A stretch of DNA of 64,000 nucleotides, from the NCBI RefSeq assembly GCF_004212635.1, contig NZ_PSRT01000004.1:1-64000 (forward strand), written 5' to 3'. This stretch comes from Bradyrhizobium genosp. SA-3 (GTDB lineage Bacteria; Pseudomonadota; Alphaproteobacteria; Rhizobiales; Xanthobacteraceae). Both the position numbers and the translations under genes were made by a program. The notes beneath the pieces were generated by a model, which saw nothing but the letters and a program-made list of their open reading frames with translations, was not told the origin of the DNA and ran no database searches. Shown here one piece after another: positions 52,203-61,135 of the stretch (its first letter is position 1; every line of letters begins with the position of its first letter).

Positions 52203-52655
52203 GTGCAAGACGACATGCGCGTCCGTTCCACCGCGCAGATCGCGGGGCATCCGATTCATCCGATGCTGGTGCCGATCCCGATCGTGTGCTTCATCGGGGC
52301 GCTGTTCACTGACATCGCCTATGTCGCGAGCGCCGAGATCATGTGGGCGGATTTTTCCGCCTGGCTTCTGCTCGTCGGCGTCATCTTCGGCGTGCTCGCG
52401 GCGATCGCGGGCCTGACTGATTTCCTCGGCAACCGGCTGGTGCGGACGCAAGCGCCGGCGTGGCCGCATCTGATCGGCAACGCCGTGGCGCTGGTCCTTG
52501 CGATCTTCAATACGATGATTCACATGCGCGATGCCTGGACCTCGGTGTGGCCGGCGGGGCTCGTGCTTTCGGCGCTGACCGTGCTGATCCTGCCCGTCAC
52601 CGGCTGGCTCGGCTGGGCCATGGTGTATCGCCACGGCGTGGGAGTTGCGCGATGA
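52203..52655 (+). CDS. DUF2231 membrane protein
   Basis: 150 residues with four predicted transmembrane helices and the family motif [13 protein letters not shown] near the N-terminus. Other histidines ([15 protein letters not shown]) lie in or near helices, so haem binding is conceivable. GTG 52203 follows gagg at 8 bases; ATG 52215 is internal. Its stop overlaps the start of the PQQ dehydrogenase gene (ATGA), which suggests a membrane partner for that enzyme. Confidence 0.85.
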   Translation: MQDDMRVRSTAQIAGHPIHPMLVPIPIVCFIGALFTDIAYVASAEIMWADFSAWLLLVGVIFGVLAAIAGLTDFLGNRLVRTQAPAWPHLIGNAVALVLAIFNTMIHMRDAWTSVWPAGLVLSALTVLILPVTGWLGWAMVYRHGVGVAR

Positions 52656-53989
52656 AGTTCTCGATTGCCCGCGCGCTGTTGTGCTCTTCGTTGCTGTGTC
52701 TGGCCGGCTGCAATGACGGCAGCGGCGATCCGAAGGCGCAAATCGGCGCCAATCCGACGCTGCCGGACATCCAGCAATATCTGCTGCCGCCGGTCCACAT
52801 CGCCCGCATTGTCGGTTGGAAGAAGGACGAGACGCCGGCCGTTGCGCAGGGCTTGCAGGCCAAGGCGTTTGCGACCGGCTTGCAGCATCCGCGTTTCCTC
52901 TACGTGTTGCCCAACGGCGACGTGCTGGTGGTGGAATCCAAGGCGCCGAAGGGAGCCGCGATCAAGCGGCCCAAGGAGATCGTCATGGGATATATCGAGT
53001 CCTGGGCGACATCGGGCGGCGGCGACACCGGGCCGGGTAACCGCATCACGCTCCTGCGTGACAGCAATGGCGACGGCGTGCCTGACACGCAAAGTGTCTT
53101 CCTCGACCATCTCAACTCGCCGTTCGGCGTCGCGCTGGTCGGCAACGATCTCTATGTCGCCAACACCGATGCGATCGTGAAATATCCCTACACCGAGGGC
53201 GACACCAAGATCACCGCACCCGGCACGGTGCTGACGCCGCTGCCGGGCGGGCCGATCAATCATCACTGGACCAAGAGCCTGGTCGCGAGCCCCGACGGTT
53301 CAAAACTCTATGCCGGCGTCGGCTCCAACAGCAACATCACCGAAAACGGCATGGAGGCCGAGCACAATCGCGCCGCCATCCTCGAGGTCGACCGTGCCAG
53401 CGGCCGCTGGCGCATCTTTGCAAGCGGCCTGCGCAATCCGAACGGTCTCAGCTTCGAGCCGCAGACCGGTGCGCTGTGGACAGTGGTGAACGAGCGCGAC
53501 GAGATCGGTCCCGATCTCGCGCCCGATTACATGACGTCGGTCAAGGACGGCGGCTTCTACGGCTGGCCTTACAGCTATTGGGGCCAGCACGTCGATCCCC
53601 GCGTCAAGCCGGAGCGGCCGGACCTCGTCGCCAAGGCGATCGTGCCGGACTATGCGCTGAGCTCGCATGTCGCCCCGCTCGGGATGGCTTTCTCCGCCGG
53701 GACCAGTTTGCCGGCTGCCTATCGCAATGGCGCCTTCGTCGGTGAGCACGGCAGTTGGAACCGGCAGGTGCTGAACGGCTACAAGGTCGTGTTCGTGCCG
53801 TTTGCGGATGGCAAGCCGAGCGGGCCGGCGCAGGATGTCGTGACCGGCTTCCTCAACAGCGACAATCAGGCGCGCGGACGTCCCGTCGGCGTCGCCATCG
53901 ACAAGACCGGCGCGCTGCTGGTGGCCGACGACAGTGGCAACACGGTGTGGCGGGTGACCGCGGTGCGTCCGCAGCTGACGCAACGTTAA
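52652..53989 (+). CDS. PQQ-dependent sugar dehydrogenase lipoprotein (glucose/sorbosone dehydrogenase family)
   Basis: 445 residues: lipobox LAGC (Cys 20), then a six-bladed beta-propeller of the GSDH family. Typical pieces are [72 protein letters not shown] and [19 protein letters not shown]. It is expected to be periplasmic and oxidise sugars or aldose derivatives with PQQ; no PQQ synthesis genes are in the window. Translationally coupled to DUF2231. Confidence 0.9.
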   Translation: MKFSIARALLCSSLLCLAGCNDGSGDPKAQIGANPTLPDIQQYLLPPVHIARIVGWKKDETPAVAQGLQAKAFATGLQHPRFLYVLPNGDVLVVESKAPKGAAIKRPKEIVMGYIESWATSGGGDTGPGNRITLLRDSNGDGVPDTQSVFLDHLNSPFGVALVGNDLYVANTDAIVKYPYTEGDTKITAPGTVLTPLPGGPINHHWTKSLVASPDGSKLYAGVGSNSNITENGMEAEHNRAAILEVDRASGRWRIFASGLRNPNGLSFEPQTGALWTVVNERDEIGPDLAPDYMTSVKDGGFYGWPYSYWGQHVDPRVKPERPDLVAKAIVPDYALSSHVAPLGMAFSAGTSLPAAYRNGAFVGEHGSWNRQVLNGYKVVFVPFADGKPSGPAQDVVTGFLNSDNQARGRPVGVAIDKTGALLVADDSGNTVWRVTAVRPQLTQR

Positions 53990-54046
53990 GCGCGCCGGCG
54001 CGTTATCGGGCAGACGGTCTCTGAACGCCAAGCCAGGAGTTGGACC

Positions 54047-54250
54047 ATGGGCCTTGCTCAATATGCCATCGTGCCGGTGCAGGACGAATGGGGCGTGCTG
54101 CACGACGGCGACGTCAAGAGCAGATACGCCACCAAGGAAGCCGCATTCGAGTCGGCGGTTGCCGCGGCATCCCTGGCCCTTCGCGAGGGACACGAAGTCC
54201 ATGTCAGCGTCCCTGGCCGCGAAGCCGGCGAGACTGCACTCGGTGTTTAG
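54047..54250 (+). CDS. Small hypothetical protein
   Basis: 67 residues, soluble; it resembles DUF2188-type short proteins in layout: a beta hairpin (YAIVPVQDEWGVLHDGD), a helix (KEAAFESAVAAASLAL) and a strand (EVHVSVPG). Caggag site before ATG 54047. Role unknown. Confidence 0.75.
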   Translation: MGLAQYAIVPVQDEWGVLHDGDVKSRYATKEAAFESAVAAASLALREGHEVHVSVPGREAGETALGV

Positions 54251-54291
54251 AGCGCCGCGACGCGGATAGCATTCGAGAGGAGGAGGCCAAG

Positions 54292-54462
54292 ATGACCAAG
54301 CCTCGCGAGCAGAATGGCGTCGAGCCGCCGCTGTCCGAAGACGATATCCAGCGCGATCAGCTCGGCCCACGCGGCGTGCCCGGCGCGCCCGACCCGGCCA
54401 GGATGACGCCGCAACGCGACAAGAAGACGCCGAAGCATATCGAGCCCGGCCACACCGCGTGA
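54292..54462 (+). CDS. Small disordered hypothetical protein
   Basis: 56 residues, Pro/Asp/Arg-rich, probably disordered (SEDDIQRDQLGPRGVPGAPD). An excellent gaggaggagg site precedes ATG 54292, which supports translation. It follows the previous small gene by 41 bases, possibly the same mRNA. No family recognised. Confidence 0.65.
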   Translation: MTKPREQNGVEPPLSEDDIQRDQLGPRGVPGAPDPARMTPQRDKKTPKHIEPGHTA

Positions 54463-54482
54463 CGCGGCTCTGCGGCTCATGA

Positions 54483-54629
54483 TCAGACGATCAACCGCCC
54501 GCGCCGCGCGGCAATCCCAACCGCAACCTCGGCACAGGCGTTGAAATCGAGACGGCCGGCTTCGATGCCATCGGGCGTGCCGGCCGCCAGTCCGCGCGCA
54601 TAGCCGCTGCCCGGGCGTTCGCCCGGCAT
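54483..54629 (-). CDS. Possible 48-residue ORF or gene remnant
   Basis: Minus-strand ORF MPGERPGSGYARGLAAGTPDG... ending AARRGRLIV. Its codon pattern looks coding, yet there is no ribosome site and it reads like a fragment of a larger protein. The rest of the gap 54463-54824 has an AT-rich stretch (54630-54680) that probably carries the promoter of the transporter. Confidence 0.3.
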   Translation of the reverse strand: MPGERPGSGYARGLAAGTPDGIEAGRLDFNACAEVAVGIAARRGRLIV

Positions 54630-54824
54630 AACATCATGTTAGGTTTATCGCATAACTGGGTAATTGTGTTAGCCCGGCGAAAGCCTATTGTCGCCCCCCA
54701 TCAGACACCGACCGGCAGTGACAAGCGCTCGCGAAACTCCGCAGAGCGTCCGAAGATTGCTGCCCAATTTTCGAGCGAAGCCCGCCAACGGGCCGTCAGC
54801 AAACCAGATTGGGAGGATTTTGAG

Positions 54825-56222
54825 ATGGTCACGACGCGCGCGATCCATGACATGACTCAGTCCAGGAAGGCTGCCGCAAGCGGCTGGATCGGGTCGGCAC
54901 TCGAATATTATGACTTCTTCATCTACGCGACAGCCGCCTCGCTGATCTTCCCGCAGATCTTCTTCCCGTCGGACAATCCCACAGTCGCAATCGTCGCATC
55001 GCTTGCGACCTATGGCGTCGGATACGTGGCGCGGCCGATCGGTGCCTTCGTCCTCGGACATTGGGGCGACACGCATGGCCGCAAGACCGTTCTCATCCTT
55101 TGCATGTTCCTGATGGGCCTCTCGACGATGGCGGTAGGTATCCTGCCGACGTATCAGCAGGCCGGCATCCTGGCGCCGATCCTGCTCGTCATCCTGCGCC
55201 TTGTGCAGGGATTTGCCGTGGCTGGTGAAATCTCCGGCGCGAGCTCGATGATCCTGGAGCACGCGCCGTTCGGCCGGCGCGGCTTCTATGCGAGCTTCGC
55301 CCTTCAGGGCGTGCAGGCCGGACAAATTCTGGCGGCAGCCGTCTTCCTGCCGCTGGCGGCCTATATGCCGACCGACGCCTTCAACAGCTGGGGCTGGCGG
55401 ATTCCGTTCCTGCTCAGCTTCTTCGTCATCGTCGCCGGCTACGTCATTCGCCGCGAAGTCAATGAGACGCCTGCTTTTGCCCGAGAGGACGAGCGGGGAG
55501 AAACGCCACGGGCTCCGATCGTCCAGGCCATCAAGCTGAGCTGGCCCGACATGCTGCGGGTCATCTGCATGGCGCTCATGAATGTCATTCCGGTCGTTGC
55601 GACCATCTTTGGGGCGGCCTACGCGGTCCAGCCGGCCTATGGCATCGGCTTTGCCAAGGACGTCTATCTGTGGATCCCGGTGCTCGGAAACATGCTGGCC
55701 GTGTTCGTCATTCCCTTCGTCGGCCATCTCTCCGACAAGGTCGGCCGCAAGCCCCCGATCATCGTGGGCGCGCTGCTCTCCGGCCTGCTCGCCTTCGGCT
55801 ATCTCTATGCCATCAGCATCAGGAACGTGCCGCTCGCGATCCTCCTCTCGCTCCTGATGTGGGGCGTGGTCTATCAGGGCTACAACGCGATCTTCCCGAG
55901 CTTTTACCCGGAGCTCTTTCCGACGCGCACCCGTGTGTCGGCCATGGCGATTTCGCAGAACATCGGCACGACCATCACGGCGCTGCTTCCGGCTTTGTTC
56001 GCGACCGTGGCGCCTCCCGGCTCGGCCAACATTCCCCTGACGGTCGGGGCGATCGCCTTCGGCATCACTGTCATCGCGGCACTGGCGGCCGTCACGGCTC
56101 GCGAAACCTATCGGATCAGCATCGACGATCTCGGTAATCCCCAGGCCGTTCCGATGGCGCGGGCCGACTATGAGCGGCAGCGTGCGGAGGCCGCGAGCGG
56201 TGCAGCCGCAATTCCGACCTGA
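54825..56222 (+). CDS. MHS-family MFS transporter
   Basis: 465-residue metabolite:H+ symporter (ProP/ShiA branch). Signature parts: SGWIGSALEYYDFFIYATAA in helix 1, GHWGDTHGRKTVLI in the 2-3 loop, RLVQGFAVAGEISGAS in helix 4, GHLSDKVGRKPPIIV in the 8-9 loop. ATG 54825 has gggagg at 8 bases; a long upstream extension to 54636 is rejected. The beta-keto acid cleavage enzyme gene follows, so it may import that pathway's substrate, such as a betaine- or carnitine-like compound. Confidence 0.92.
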   Translation: MVTTRAIHDMTQSRKAAASGWIGSALEYYDFFIYATAASLIFPQIFFPSDNPTVAIVASLATYGVGYVARPIGAFVLGHWGDTHGRKTVLILCMFLMGLSTMAVGILPTYQQAGILAPILLVILRLVQGFAVAGEISGASSMILEHAPFGRRGFYASFALQGVQAGQILAAAVFLPLAAYMPTDAFNSWGWRIPFLLSFFVIVAGYVIRREVNETPAFAREDERGETPRAPIVQAIKLSWPDMLRVICMALMNVIPVVATIFGAAYAVQPAYGIGFAKDVYLWIPVLGNMLAVFVIPFVGHLSDKVGRKPPIIVGALLSGLLAFGYLYAISIRNVPLAILLSLLMWGVVYQGYNAIFPSFYPELFPTRTRVSAMAISQNIGTTITALLPALFATVAPPGSANIPLTVGAIAFGITVIAALAAVTARETYRISIDDLGNPQAVPMARADYERQRAEAASGAAAIPT

Positions 56223-56345
56223 CGCGGGAGCTAAAGAAGCGATGCCGCTGCGATCGATAATGTTTGCAGCGGCGGGGCTCCAAGCGTTACGTAATTGCCT
56301 AGGCGAACTTGGCGCGCGCGAGCGCTGGAATCATGAGGTTGTTGG

Positions 56346-57173
56346 ATGAACCCCGCTGTCGTTGCTGTCGCGATCACCGGCTCCGTTCCGCGCAAGAAGG
56401 ACAATCCGGCGGTCCCCATCCTGCCGTCCGAGCAGATCGAATCGACGCAACAAGCCTTCGAGGCCGGCGCCACGCTTGCGCATATCCATGTTCGAAACGA
56501 TGATGAGACGCCGTCCTCCGACCCCGAGCGATTTGCCCTGGTGCAGGAGGGAATCAGGAAGCATTGTCCGGGCATGATCGTCCAGTTCTCGACCGGCGGA
56601 CGGGGCCGCGATCCCTCGGCGCGCGGCTCAGCGCTTTATCTCAAGCCGGACATGGCCTCGCTCTCCACCGGATCAGTGAACTTTCCGACGATAGTTTACG
56701 AGAACAGCGCCGCGCTGGTCGAAACGCTCGCCACCAGCATGAAGGCGAATGGCATTCGGCCGGAAATCGAGATCTTCGATTTGTCGCATCTGCATGGCGC
56801 CCGCCGCCTGATCGAGGCGGGCCTGATCGACCAGCGTCCGCACGTGCAGTTCGTCATGGGCGTCAAGAACGCTATGCCGGCGGACGAACATGTCCTCGAC
56901 ATCCTGCTGGGAGAGCTCAGGCGGCTGATCCCGAAAGCAACCTGGACTGCAGCCGGAATCGGGCGCCATCAAGCCGAGGTCATGGGCTGGGCGCTCGCGC
57001 GGGGTGCCGACGCGGTTCGCACCGGGCTCGAGGACAATATCAGGATCGACAAGACGCGCCTGGCCGCCAGCAACGCAGAGCTGGTGACCATCGCGGCCGA
57101 GGCTGTCGCACGGCGGGGCCGGCGCGTCGCGACCGCGACTGAGGCGCGATCCTTGCTCGGGATCGCAGGGTAG
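56346..57173 (+). CDS. Beta-keto acid cleavage enzyme (BKACE/DUF849)
   Basis: 275-residue TIM-barrel of the Kce family (3-keto-5-aminohexanoate cleavage type). It condenses a beta-keto acid with acetyl-CoA to give acetoacetate and a new acyl-CoA. Zinc ligands H46 and H48 (AHIHVRN) and Glu near 229 (GLEDNIRID) match those of characterised Kce. Members act on many beta-keto acids, for example dehydrocarnitine. Neighbouring MHS and MFS transporters and a CoA-transferase fit uptake and CoA activation. ATG 56346 has gagg at 8 bases. Confidence 0.93.
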   Translation: MNPAVVAVAITGSVPRKKDNPAVPILPSEQIESTQQAFEAGATLAHIHVRNDDETPSSDPERFALVQEGIRKHCPGMIVQFSTGGRGRDPSARGSALYLKPDMASLSTGSVNFPTIVYENSAALVETLATSMKANGIRPEIEIFDLSHLHGARRLIEAGLIDQRPHVQFVMGVKNAMPADEHVLDILLGELRRLIPKATWTAAGIGRHQAEVMGWALARGADAVRTGLEDNIRIDKTRLAASNAELVTIAAEAVARRGRRVATATEARSLLGIAG

Positions 57174-57306
57174 GGCGACCGTCCACCGGTCGACATGCTC
57201 CCGGCTGCCTCCTGCCATTCGGCCGCCGGCGTTCCCGTGCGCCGAGTCTCCGGGTATGACGGGGGCACAGGCGTGATCGGCGCCTGCCGGGCAGGCGACG
57301 GTTGGA

Positions 57307-58512
57307 ATGCGGTTCTTGAAATCTGACAGCAGGCTCATCGCGGTCCTGCTGGTGCTCGCGATCACACAGCTGGTCGGATGGGGCACGATCGGGCTTCCCG
57401 CCATCATCGGGCGCGACCTTGCGGCGGACCTCGGCATGAACCTGCCGGCGGTGTTCGCGGGGACGTCCGTTCTCTATGTCTCCATGGGACTGTGCGCTCC
57501 CTGGCTCGCCAAGTCGTTTGCGCGGCATGGCGCGCGGACGGTCATGATGATCGGCACGGTCGTCACTGTGCCGGGCTTCGTGCTGCTGTCGCTGGCGCGC
57601 GAGCCGATGCTCTATTTCGCCGCCTGGATCGTGCTCGGCATCGCCGGCAGTGCCACGTTGTCGACCGGCGCCTATATCATGCTGAACGAGGTTGCCGGGC
57701 GGCAAGCCAAGAGCGCGATCGGCGCGCTCATGCTGGTGACGGGATTGTCCAACAGCATCTTCTGGCCGGCCACATCGTTCCTGAGCGGCCACCTCGGCTG
57801 GCGTGGAACATGCCTCGTCTATGCCACCATGTTGATCCTGGTTTCGCTTCCACTCTATGCGTTCGCGGCTCCGCGCCGGAAAGGCGCGGAAGGCGATGGC
57901 GGTGCGCCGGCCAAGCCTGAGGATGCGCCGGCAATTGCGCGGAGCACGTTTCGTCTCGTCGTTGCCGCGATCACCCTCAATGCCTTCGTCAATTTCGGCC
58001 TTTCCGCCATTCTCATCGAGCTGCTCCGGGCGGAGGGGTTGGCGCCGGCCCAGGCCATTGCCTTCGGCTCGATGCTCGGTGTGATCCAGGTCAGCGCGCG
58101 CGGGCTGGATTTCCTCGGGGGCGGGCGATGGGACGGCATCACGACCGGCCTCGTCGCAGGCACGGCCTTGCCGGTGGCGATGCTGCTGCTGATGATGAGC
58201 GAGGGCACGACCTGGGCGGTCGCGGTCTTCATCCTGCTCTATGGCGCCGGCAGCGGCGCAATGGCGGTGGCGCGGGCGACCATCCCGCTGGTGTTCTACG
58301 ACCAGGCCGAGTTCGCCAAGGCCATGTCGATGATCGCGCTGCCGCTCAATCTCGCCTCGGCAATTTCGCCGCCGCTCCTCGTCGGCTTGCTCACGGAGTT
58401 CGGCAGCCGCGGTGCGCTCGGTCTCACCTTCGTCTGCTCCTGCGCGACCGTGCTGATCCTGGTCCTGCTCGGCCGGCGCCGGCCGCGAACTGTCGCCGCA
58501 GCCCTGACCTAA
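57307..58512 (+). CDS. MFS transporter
   Basis: 401 residues, 12 hydrophobic segments. The first helix (ITQLVGWGTIGLPAIIGRDL) and loop KSFARHGARTVMMIG place it among MFS proteins of the YbfB/CynX-like small-molecule type. It contains a GLSNSIFWPATSFLSGHLGWRG segment with helix-breaking Gly/Pro in the fifth helix. Cotranscription with the cleavage enzyme is likely (133 bases apart). Substrate unknown. Confidence 0.88.
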   Translation: MRFLKSDSRLIAVLLVLAITQLVGWGTIGLPAIIGRDLAADLGMNLPAVFAGTSVLYVSMGLCAPWLAKSFARHGARTVMMIGTVVTVPGFVLLSLAREPMLYFAAWIVLGIAGSATLSTGAYIMLNEVAGRQAKSAIGALMLVTGLSNSIFWPATSFLSGHLGWRGTCLVYATMLILVSLPLYAFAAPRRKGAEGDGGAPAKPEDAPAIARSTFRLVVAAITLNAFVNFGLSAILIELLRAEGLAPAQAIAFGSMLGVIQVSARGLDFLGGGRWDGITTGLVAGTALPVAMLLLMMSEGTTWAVAVFILLYGAGSGAMAVARATIPLVFYDQAEFAKAMSMIALPLNLASAISPPLLVGLLTEFGSRGALGLTFVCSCATVLILVLLGRRRPRTVAAALT

Positions 58513-58688
58513 GAAAGAATATTCACGGCGCGGAATTCGACGTCCACAGCCGACCCTTTTGCCGGGCAGGGGATGGCCGTATGCCGCCAGTGCAGTGCTC
58601 GGAGCCCGAAAATGGTGTATCGGCAAAGGTGCGTGGCCAGACCTTCGAGCCGCCGCGCCAAGATTCCAGTTCCCCGGAGGAAATCGAC

Positions 58689-59918
58689 ATGTCGGCCTTG
58701 CCGCTTTCAGGCATCAAGATCCTTGACCTCACCCGCGTGCTCGCCGGGCCCCTGTCGGCCCAGATGCTGGGGGATCTGGGTGCCGAGGTCATCAAGATCG
58801 AGCGGCCGGGCACCGGCGACGACGCGCGCGCGTTCGGCCCGCCTTACCTCGCCGATCCCGAGGGCAAGGCGAACAACAACAACTCGTTCTACCTCTGCGC
58901 CAACCGCAACAAGAAGTCGGTCACGGTCAACATCGCCAAGCCGGAGGGGCAGGCGATCATCCGCGAGCTCGCCAAGGACGTCGACGTCTTCATGGAGAAC
59001 TACAAGGTCGGCGATCTCAAGCGCTACGGCCTCGACTATGAGTCGATCAAGGCGATCAATCCCGGCATCATCTATTGCTCGGTGACCGGCTTCGGCCAGA
59101 CCGGCCCATACGCGCCGCGCGCCGGCTATGATGCGATCCTGCAGGCGATGGGCGGCCTGATGAGCGTCACCGGCCATATCGACGGCGAGCCGGGCGAGGG
59201 CCCGATGAAGGTCGGTCCCTCGATCGTCGACTACATGACCGGCATGAATTCATCGATCGGGATTCTCTCGGCGCTCTACCATCGCGACGCCAATGGCGGA
59301 GCGGGACAGCACATCGACGTCTGTCTGTTCGACACCGTCATCGCATCCTTATCGCACTGGCTCCAGATCTACCTCGTCAACGGCAAGACACCGCCGCGCC
59401 GCGGCACCTGGGGCAATGGCGGCATGCCGGCCGGCGTGTTCCGCTGCACCGACGGCGAGCTGATGCTGGTGGTCGGCAATGACGGCCAGTTCCAGCGCAC
59501 CTGCGCCGTGCTCGGCGAGCCCGAGCTCGCCAGCGACAAGCGCTTCATCAAGAACAACGACCGCGTCGTGCACGGCAAGGAGATCATGGCGATCTTCGCC
59601 GGTCTGTTCCTGAAGAAGCCGGTGGCCCATTGGCTGGAAAAGCTCGAGGAAGCCGGCGTGCCTTCAGGGCCGATCAACAATTTCGAGCAGGTGTTTTCCG
59701 ATCCGCACGTCCAGTCGCGCGGCATGCGGGTGAAGGTCAACCATCCCTTCGAGCCCGATCTGTCGCTGGTCCGCAATGCGCTCACTTTGTCCGAGACCCC
59801 GATCAAGGACTACCGCGCGCCGCCGCTTCTGGGCGAGCACACCCAGGAGGTGCTCACCGGCAAGCTCGGCTTTGATGCCGGCAAGATCGAGACGCTGAAG
59901 CAGCAGGGCATCATTTAG
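58689..59918 (+). CDS. CaiB/BaiF-family (class III) CoA-transferase
   Basis: 409-residue formyl-CoA/carnitine-type CoA-transferase. Family features: LSGIKILDLTRVLAGPL start, LGAEVIKIERPGTGDDAR, the catalytic Asp 181 in GPSIVDYMTG, and AGQHIDVCLFDTVIASL. It moves CoA between acids through an aspartyl intermediate. ATG 58689 has ggagga upstream. Following the cleavage enzyme, it probably activates or recycles the acid of that pathway, but an independent role is possible as the gap is 176 bases. Confidence 0.93.
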   Translation: MSALPLSGIKILDLTRVLAGPLSAQMLGDLGAEVIKIERPGTGDDARAFGPPYLADPEGKANNNNSFYLCANRNKKSVTVNIAKPEGQAIIRELAKDVDVFMENYKVGDLKRYGLDYESIKAINPGIIYCSVTGFGQTGPYAPRAGYDAILQAMGGLMSVTGHIDGEPGEGPMKVGPSIVDYMTGMNSSIGILSALYHRDANGGAGQHIDVCLFDTVIASLSHWLQIYLVNGKTPPRRGTWGNGGMPAGVFRCTDGELMLVVGNDGQFQRTCAVLGEPELASDKRFIKNNDRVVHGKEIMAIFAGLFLKKPVAHWLEKLEEAGVPSGPINNFEQVFSDPHVQSRGMRVKVNHPFEPDLSLVRNALTLSETPIKDYRAPPLLGEHTQEVLTGKLGFDAGKIETLKQQGII

Positions 59919-60089
59919 TGCGCTTACCCTCGGGGGGCGGCGGTCGCGACCGCGGATGAGGCCCGTGCGATGCTCGGGCTTGCCTGAAGCTTGCCCGCAT
60001 CCCCAGATAATCCCGGTCCGTAGTTGCACAGGCTTTCGCTGCGCGCCCGATTCTGATCCGATCTCTCCACTTGAGCGGGAGGGAAGCGA

Positions 60090-60305
60090 ATGTCCTACAC
60101 GATCGGGTTCCAGGCCAAGAACCAGAAGGGAATTCTGGCGACCGAGGCGGCGACCGCAAATCAGGCCGTCGCCATCATTGCCGCGCTGCGGCAAAGTTCC
60201 GATGAGATCAAGTTCATCCGTTCGCCGCAGGAAGGCGAGATGGGCATCGAGATGCTGCTGCTGCTCGCCAAGGAAGAGGCCGAGGAGATGCCGCAGCGGG
60301 TCTAG
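60090..60305 (+). CDS. Small hypothetical protein
   Basis: 71 residues, soluble: strand-like start MSYTIGFQAKNQKGI, a helix ATANQAVAIIAALRQ, and an acidic C-terminal helix MLLLLAKEEAEEMPQ. Layout resembles short DUF-type proteins like the one at 54047. The gggagg site makes it credible. Family unknown. Confidence 0.72.
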   Translation: MSYTIGFQAKNQKGILATEAATANQAVAIIAALRQSSDEIKFIRSPQEGEMGIEMLLLLAKEEAEEMPQRV

Positions 60306-60398
60306 AGCCCGCCGCCACACTTCGATCGAAAGCGAACCATGCCGGCTGCAAGATGATATAGCACGGCGCCGTCTCGCTCGAACCGAAGGTGGCCGCCG

Positions 60399-60791
60399 AT
60401 GAAACGCGAAGCGCTCCGCGTCGAACCGATCTCGACGTTTCTCGACCGCTGGAAGGCGCCGACTTCGCCGGTGACGCGTGCCGGCAACATGATCTTCGTC
60501 GCCGGCCTGCCGCCGTTCGATCCGGCGACGGGCGAGATCGCCTCCGTTCCGATCGAGCGGCAGAGCGAGCTCGTCATGGAGCAGATGAAGCTGTGCCTTC
60601 AGACGGCCGGCGCCTCGCTCGACAACGTCATGAAATGCAACGTCTATTGCACGTCGACGAAGCATTTCGCCGCCTTCAACGCGGTCTATGCGCGCTACTT
60701 CCCGCTCGATCCGCCGGCGCGGATCTTCGTCTGCACGCCGGAATGGTTCGGTCCCTTCGACGTCGAGATCGACTGCATCGCGATGATGTGA
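60399..60791 (+). CDS. RidA/YjgF-family protein
   Basis: 130-residue RidA-fold enamine/imine deaminase homologue. Core segments: MIFVAGLPPFDPATGEI, EQMKLCLQTAGASLDNVMKCNVYC and ARIFVCTPEWFGPFDVEIDC. The Arg that binds the carboxylate in RidA (near CVEVARLP) appears replaced by a TPEWFG segment, so it may belong to a Rid subfamily with other substrates. ATG 60399. Confidence 0.85.
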   Translation: MKREALRVEPISTFLDRWKAPTSPVTRAGNMIFVAGLPPFDPATGEIASVPIERQSELVMEQMKLCLQTAGASLDNVMKCNVYCTSTKHFAAFNAVYARYFPLDPPARIFVCTPEWFGPFDVEIDCIAMM

Positions 60792-60820
60792 GGGGCGATC
60801 CTTTCGCTTCTCCCCGCAAG

Positions 60821-61090
60821 CGGTAGGGCTATCGCATATGGCGTGAATAATGCTTCGGCATCGGCAGTGGGCTCCCTCTCCCGCTTGCGGGGGAGGGCTG
60901 GGGTGGGGGTGCCTCCGCGTCGGGATTGTCGAGAATTGCGGGGGCGATCCCAGTGCGGTGAGAGCCCTCACCCGCCGCGCTCGGACGATGCTTCGCATCG
61001 CCCGGGACGCGTCGGCCTCTCCCGCAAGCGGGAGAGGCGGAGCAAACTCGCGGGTGGTCCCCGCGAAATGCATATGCGATAGCCCTACCG
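60821..61090. repeat. 270-bp element with 20-bp perfect terminal inverted repeats
   Basis: cggtagggctatcgcatatg (60821-60840) is the exact reverse complement of 61071-61090. Inside, a second pair (ctctcccgcttgcggg near 60877, cccgcaagcgggagag near 61021) is also complementary. The whole forms a large nested hairpin without a coding sequence, like a non-autonomous MITE carrying another palindromic repeat. It fills the gap between ridA and the tetR gene. Confidence 0.7.
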
Positions 61091-61135
61091 CAAACGGGGC
61101 GAGGGAGCGCAGCGTCGGTGTGGCTACCTTTTCGA

